A stretch of 64,000 nt of DNA from Thioalkalivibrio sp. ALMg11 (lineage in GTDB: Bacteria; Pseudomonadota; Gammaproteobacteria; Ectothiorhodospirales; Ectothiorhodospiraceae), in NCBI RefSeq assembly GCF_000377905.1, contig NZ_KB898873.1, positions 248,001-312,000 of the forward strand, given 5' to 3'. Each line of letters begins with the position of its first letter. Position 1 is the first letter of the stretch. The translations under genes and the position numbers were made by a program. This document shows positions 60,576-64,000 of this stretch, piece after piece. Under the pieces are notes generated by a model. That model made no database searches, was not told the DNA's origin, and saw only the letters and a list, made by a program, of their open reading frames with translations.

Positions 60576-60597
60576 CCCCCGGCGCAGGCAAGCCCAT

Positions 60598-60615
60598 GCG
60601 CCCCGACCGGGGCGC
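60598..60615. other. GC hairpin between convergent genes
   Basis: GCGCCCC-GACC-GGGGCGC forms a 7-bp perfect stem between the ends of fis and the inositol-monophosphatase-like gene. There is no U tract on either side, so its role in termination is uncertain. Confidence 0.4.
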
Positions 60616-60629
60616 TGGGGAGTCGCTGA

Positions 60630-61409
60630 CTAGCCCTTCCAGCCCAAGCGGGTCAGGGCCGTACGATGCAGTTCCGGGGTGGCCGCGGCGAGGACATTCG
60701 CGGTCTGCAGGTCCAGTTCGCCACCGGAAAGGTTAGTGAACACGCCACCCGCCTCGCGCACGATCACCGCCAGCGCGGCAATATCCAGGATATTCACGTC
60801 CGACTCGACGATCAGGTCGATGCTGCCGCGCGCCAGCAGGTGGTAGTGGTAGAAGTCGCCGTAGCCACGGGTGCGGTTCACCTCGGCCATGATGCCGCCT
60901 AGTGCCTTCCAGCCTTCGGCATTCTGCGCCAGGGACTTGAGGTTGCCGGTGGACAGGGAGGCCCGTCCCAGATCGGTGGTCTTCTCGACCGCGATCGGGT
61001 CGCCATTCAGGAACGCGCCCTGCCCCTTTTCCGCCCAGGCCCGCTCGCCAAACTGGATGCCATTGGACAGCCCCAGGATCAGGTCGCCCTTGTACATCAG
61101 CGCGATCTGGGTGGAGAAGAACGGGTAGCGGCGCACGAAGCTCTTGGTGCCGTCGATCGGGTCGATCAGCCAGACATAGTCGGAATCCATATCCGACTGC
61201 CCGGTCTCCTCGCCGTAGAAGCCGTGATCCGGGAAGTGCTCGCGGATCACCTGGCGGATCGCCTGTTCACTCTCCACGTCGGCGCGGGTCACCGGGGTAT
61301 CGTCGGGTTTGGTTTCGACGTCGACACCCGCCTCGTAATAGTGGCGGATCACCTTCTCGGCGGCATCGGCGGCGGCCTGGGCGGCCTCCATGAACGCGCT
61401 TCGCGACAT
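60630..61409 (-). CDS. Inositol-monophosphatase-family phosphatase (HisN-like)
   Basis: 259 aa. Metal motifs are GEETGQ (about 68-73) and WLIDPIDGTKSFVRRYPFF (about 80-98), and the second site is NILDIAALAVIVREAGG. The KSFVRRYPFFSTQIAL form and the following GLSNGIQFGERAWAEKGQGA resemble bacterial histidinol-phosphatases of the HisN type more than E. coli SuhB. Either a his-pathway phosphatase or a general sugar phosphatase is possible. GAGGGG precedes the start. Convergent with fis. Confidence 0.85.
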   Translation of the reverse strand: MSRSAFMEAAQAAADAAEKVIRHYYEAGVDVETKPDDTPVTRADVESEQAIRQVIREHFPDHGFYGEETGQSDMDSDYVWLIDPIDGTKSFVRRYPFFSTQIALMYKGDLILGLSNGIQFGERAWAEKGQGAFLNGDPIAVEKTTDLGRASLSTGNLKSLAQNAEGWKALGGIMAEVNRTRGYGDFYHYHLLARGSIDLIVESDVNILDIAALAVIVREAGGVFTNLSGGELDLQTANVLAAATPELHRTALTRLGWKG

Positions 61410-61552
61410 GTTCGTGTCCCCTCGACAAAAGCCGATATCTTAGCATGTGGCGCATTCGTCGCTGACCCGGCGCGACCCTGCCGCCTTCGCGGGTTGGTTG
61501 TCGCCACCGGATCATGCCCCGATAATGCCGCCAATATTCCGAGGAGCCCGAC

Positions 61553-61870
61553 ATGTCCAAGAAGCTGCCCGACGTCAGCAATATCGAACGCCTGGAATTG
61601 TTTGGCGAAGACTACAACCCCACCGCGACCATCGAAAACGCGGAAGGCCAGAGCCTGTCGCTGCAGATCTACTATCAGCTGGCGCTGGACTTCGGCGGCA
61701 TCGGCCCCAAGGCGGCCAACTCGGGGCTGCTGATGTACGGCAGCCACGCCGATGACGCCCGCGCCAACCCCGGCAAGCATCCGAACATCGATCGTCTGAT
61801 CGACGTGCTGAACAACGACTTCTACCTGTCGGTGAAGGCCGTTCCCAAGCGTAACAACCAGGCCGGGTGA
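61553..61870 (+). CDS. Small protein of the DUF2322-like type
   Basis: 105 aa. YYQLALDFGGIGPKAANSG, LLMYGSHADDARANPGKHPN and IDRLIDVLNNDFYLSV follow the pattern of DUF2322, in which a short 'ARxxPGxHPNID' block is the strongest mark. The function of this family is unknown. Soluble, no cysteines or signal peptide. An AGGAG site lies seven bases before the ATG. Divergent from the phosphatase gene. Confidence 0.65.
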   Translation: MSKKLPDVSNIERLELFGEDYNPTATIENAEGQSLSLQIYYQLALDFGGIGPKAANSGLLMYGSHADDARANPGKHPNIDRLIDVLNNDFYLSVKAVPKRNNQAG

Positions 61871-61887
61871 CCGGAGCTGCGTCCGAC

Positions 61888-62472
61888 TCAAACCCGGTTG
61901 GTGTGGATCAGGCGCCAACCCCGGGTCGGGTGCCGGTGCAGGCGGGTGCGGCTGGCGTAGTCGCATTCCAACTGGAACAGCCGCTCGTCCGGCACCCCCA
62001 TCACCCAGCCCACCAGTGCACGGATCACCCCGGCGTGCACGACCAGCAGCACCCGCTCGGCCTCCTGGGGCCGCAACGCCGCCTCGAAGCCGGTCTCCAC
62101 CCGCCGCCGAAAGGCCGCCAGCGGCTCCGCCCCTGCGGGCCGCGAGTGCACCGGATCGGCGTAGAAGGCTCGGTACTCCTCCGGCCGGTCACGCTGCAGT
62201 TCGACCCGGGTCCGCCCCTCCCAGTCGCCGAAGCCCACCTCGCGCAGATCCGACGCGAGGGAGAGCGGTAAATCCTGCCCTGCGGCGAAGTCTTCCGCGA
62301 AGGCGCGGCAGCGTTGCATCGGCGAACTGATCACGTACTGCCAGCCGGCCGCGCCCTTCACCGCCTGCTCCATCTGGGCCCATCCGCGCGGGCTCAGCGG
62401 GTCGTCGCAGCCATGACCGCGATAGCGCTGACCGCCCTCCGGCTCCCCGTGGCGCAACAAATCCACGATCAT
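61888..62472 (-). CDS. Histidine-phosphatase-family protein (CobC/GpmB-like)
   Basis: 194 aa from the ATG at 62472, which overlaps the ampD stop by four bases. LLRHGEPEGGQRYRGHGCDD has the catalytic RHG motif; ISSPMQRCRAFAEDF, LREVGFGDWEGRT and VVHAGVIRALVG complete the two-histidine phosphatase pattern. It resembles alpha-ribazole phosphatase (CobC), but no cobalamin genes are near. Substrate uncertain. Confidence 0.88.
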   Translation of the reverse strand: MIVDLLRHGEPEGGQRYRGHGCDDPLSPRGWAQMEQAVKGAAGWQYVISSPMQRCRAFAEDFAAGQDLPLSLASDLREVGFGDWEGRTRVELQRDRPEEYRAFYADPVHSRPAGAEPLAAFRRRVETGFEAALRPQEAERVLLVVHAGVIRALVGWVMGVPDERLFQLECDYASRTRLHRHPTRGWRLIHTNRV

Positions 62473-63032
62473 GCCATCGCCTCCTGCAATTCCCGTCGCA
62501 GGCGCGCCCAGTCGAAGCAGGGCCCGGGGTCGGTCTTGCGCCCCGGCGCGATGTCGCTGTGGCCCGCCAGCGCATCCGGGCCAATACCGGGGTAACACGC
62601 CCGGAGCCAGCCGACCAACCGCGCCAGTGCGGCGTACTGCGCCGGGGTGAACGGATCCTCGTCGGTCCCCTCGAGTTCGATCCCGATGGAGAAATCGTTG
62701 CAGCGCTCGCGTCCGCACCACTGCGAGGCCCCTGCATGCCAGGCACGGCGAGAGAACGGCACGAACTGGGTGGCCCGCCCGTCGCGGTCAATCAGCACAT
62801 GGGCGGAGACATGCAACGCCGCGATCTCGGCAAAGTAGGGATGGGCCCGCGGATCCAGCCGGTTCTGGAAGAGTTCGGCGACATGCGGTCCGCCGAACTC
62901 GCCGGGCGGAAGGCTGATCGCATGCACCACGATCAATTCCGGGGCCTGCCCCAGCGGCCGGGCATCTTGGTTCGGGCTTTCCACCACCTGCGCAGGCGGC
63001 CACCAGTCGGGGTCGATGTCACTCGCGGTCAT
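62469..63032 (-). CDS. ampD: 1,6-anhydro-N-acetylmuramyl-L-alanine amidase AmpD
   Basis: 187 aa. It cleaves recycled muropeptides in the cytosol. Zinc and catalytic residues lie in LIVVHAISLPPGEFGG (His37), SIGIELEG and AGHSDIAPGRKTDPGPCFDW (His, Asp). HVSAHVLIDRDGRATQFVPF is the substrate groove. Overlaps both neighbours by four bases; in other bacteria loss of AmpD raises AmpC beta-lactamase. Confidence 0.95.
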   Translation of the reverse strand: MTASDIDPDWWPPAQVVESPNQDARPLGQAPELIVVHAISLPPGEFGGPHVAELFQNRLDPRAHPYFAEIAALHVSAHVLIDRDGRATQFVPFSRRAWHAGASQWCGRERCNDFSIGIELEGTDEDPFTPAQYAALARLVGWLRACYPGIGPDALAGHSDIAPGRKTDPGPCFDWARLRRELQEAMA

Positions 63033-63412
63033 GGCGCCTCCTCGGGAGGGCGCGCGAGGCAGGCCATCAGCGCCTCGCGCAGCAGGGGCAGCCGGGGCGG
63101 GGCCTCCAGGCGGCCGTGGTAGGCGCCCGCCTGGAACACGAACAGCGCCGGCAGATGGAAGACCTCGAACTCGCGCACCAGGGCGGTATCAGTCTCGGCG
63201 TCCACCACGAACAAGGCAGGCGCATCCGCGGCCGCCTGCCATTCCGCCAGGACCCGCCCCATTACCTTGCAGGCGCCGCAGCCCTGGCGCGTGAACAGAA
63301 TCACCGCCGGGTCCGGCACATCCATCAGCCGCTGATGAAAATCAAACTGGGTCAGGCGCGGGAGCGACACGTCCGCCCCGGCCGAGGCTGCAGTGCCCGA
63401 CGCATCGGTCAA
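63029..63412 (-). CDS. Thioredoxin-fold protein, CGAC type
   Basis: 127 aa. AVILFTRQGCGACKVMGRVL has the active-site motif CGAC. VVDAETDTALVREFEVFHLP(A)LFVFQAG carries the cis-Pro. There is no signal peptide, so cytosolic. It is shorter and more divergent than thioredoxin 1 and heads the ampD operon, overlapping ampD by four bases. Its partners are unknown. Confidence 0.82.
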   Translation of the reverse strand: MTDASGTAASAGADVSLPRLTQFDFHQRLMDVPDPAVILFTRQGCGACKVMGRVLAEWQAAADAPALFVVDAETDTALVREFEVFHLPALFVFQAGAYHGRLEAPPRLPLLREALMACLARPPEEAP

Positions 63413-63498
63413 TGGCTTATCCTCACCGTTACTGTCTTTATGAATGCTGGATCGTGGGTTAGTTTACGCGCCCCGCTGAGAAGGAATCGACCGCCCCG

Positions 63499-64000
63499 GT
63501 GTCTGAACTGAATCCCCAACAACAGGCCGCCGTGACCACCACGGACCACCCACTGCTGGTGCTGGCCGGAGCGGGGTCGGGCAAGACGCGCGTGATCACC
63601 GAGAAGATCGCGCACCTGATCGAGCAGCGTGGACTCGAGGCGCGCCGCATTGTCGCCATCACCTTCACCAACAAGGCCGCGCGCGAGATGCGCGAGCGGG
63701 TGCAGGGCCGCCTGGCGCGCGAGCAGGCGCGCGGGCTTAGCGTCTCCACCTTTCACACCTTTGGACTCAATTTCCTGCGCCGTGAACTGCAGGCGGCCGG
63801 GCTGCGTGCCGGCTTCTCGATCCTCGATCCGGGCGACTGCCGGCAGTTGCTGCGCGAGATCACCTACCGCGACGACACCGGGTCCGAGGTGGACGCACTG
63901 GTCGGCCACATCAGCCGCTGGAAGAACGACCTGATGACGCCGGCGGAGGCGCTGCACGATGCCGGTCAGATGACCGACGCCCCGGAGGCGATCGCCGCGG
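63499..64000 (+). CDS. rep: ATP-dependent DNA helicase Rep, N-terminal part
   Basis: The first 167 codons are in view, starting at GTG with a GAGAAGGAA site 14 bases upstream, and the frame runs off the right edge. LNPQQQAAVTTTDHPLLVLA then GAGSGKTRVITEKI is the UvrD/Rep Walker A region, RIVAITFTNKAAREMRERV motif Ia, and STFHTFGLNFLRREL motif Ib. The sequence QQQAAV is typical of Rep. It unwinds DNA ahead of the replication fork. Confidence 0.92.
   Translation, partial: MSELNPQQQAAVTTTDHPLLVLAGAGSGKTRVITEKIAHLIEQRGLEARRIVAITFTNKAAREMRERVQGRLAREQARGLSVSTFHTFGLNFLRRELQAAGLRAGFSILDPGDCRQLLREITYRDDTGSEVDALVGHISRWKNDLMTPAEALHDAGQMTDAPEAIAA

Overview
The window is a high-GC, densely coded chromosomal segment of a gammaproteobacterium. 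A flavocytochrome c sulfide dehydrogenase flavoprotein gene (fccB) behind the end of a probable cytochrome gene, together with classic gammaproteobacterial gene orders (def-fmt-rsmB-DUF4390-ntrYX-trkAH; lysM-dprA-smg-topA-tsaC-hemF-hemB-aroE; aroQ-accBC-prmA-DUF3426-dusB-fis), points to a sulfur-oxidising Ectothiorhodospiraceae-like organism such as Thioalkalivibrio. This placement is an inference from gene content; no rRNA or tRNA gene was seen.

Layout. 1-4.4 kb: fccB, a YdcH-like protein, an alpha/beta hydrolase, fpr and a thioredoxin-fold protein. 4.4-11.7 kb is accessory: orphan small genes, nadA, an LRV-repeat protein coupled to a membrane thioredoxin, a SUMF1-domain protein, and three toxin-antitoxin modules (DUF433/DUF5615, yefM-yoeB, vapBC) among dense palindromic repeats. 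11.8-17.2 kb is a type IV minor-pilin cluster (fimT, fimU, pilW, pilX, a long pilV) with pilE inverted inside it and no pilY1. 17.2-18.4 kb holds repeats and another vapBC. 18.4-31.4 kb carries typA, ycgL-speA, speE, fetAB, a porin-glnK-amtB nitrogen operon behind a sigma-54 promoter, folB, an amidoligase/glutamine-amidotransferase pair and msrA. 31.4-45 kb is mostly minus strand: sugar dehydrogenase, nei, lpxL, a TPR protein, trkHA, ntrXY and the deformylase/formyltransferase group. 45-60.6 kb is plus-strand housekeeping (cell envelope, DNA topology, haem, shikimate, fatty acid and translation genes). 60.6-64 kb has an inositol-monophosphatase-like gene, a DUF2322-like protein, a phosphatase-ampD-thioredoxin operon and the start of rep.

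Working together: porin, GlnK and AmtB form a nitrogen-uptake unit with a sigma-54 promoter and upstream NtrC-like palindromes. NtrYX sits beside the Trk potassium system, but its NtrX has lost the GAFTGA loop needed to engage sigma-54. The TA modules have visible promoter-overlapping operators, and two lie between near-identical repeats. At least five repeat families occupy the intergenic gaps, including a structured inverted-repeat element whose ends form the stop codon of the DUF4390 gene and the start codon of ntrY.

The most distinctive items are the minor-pilin cluster with a six-cysteine PilV extension in place of PilY1, the amidoligase/GATase pair, the GAFTGA-less NtrX, and the inverted-repeat element at ntrY with a probable relative after prmA.
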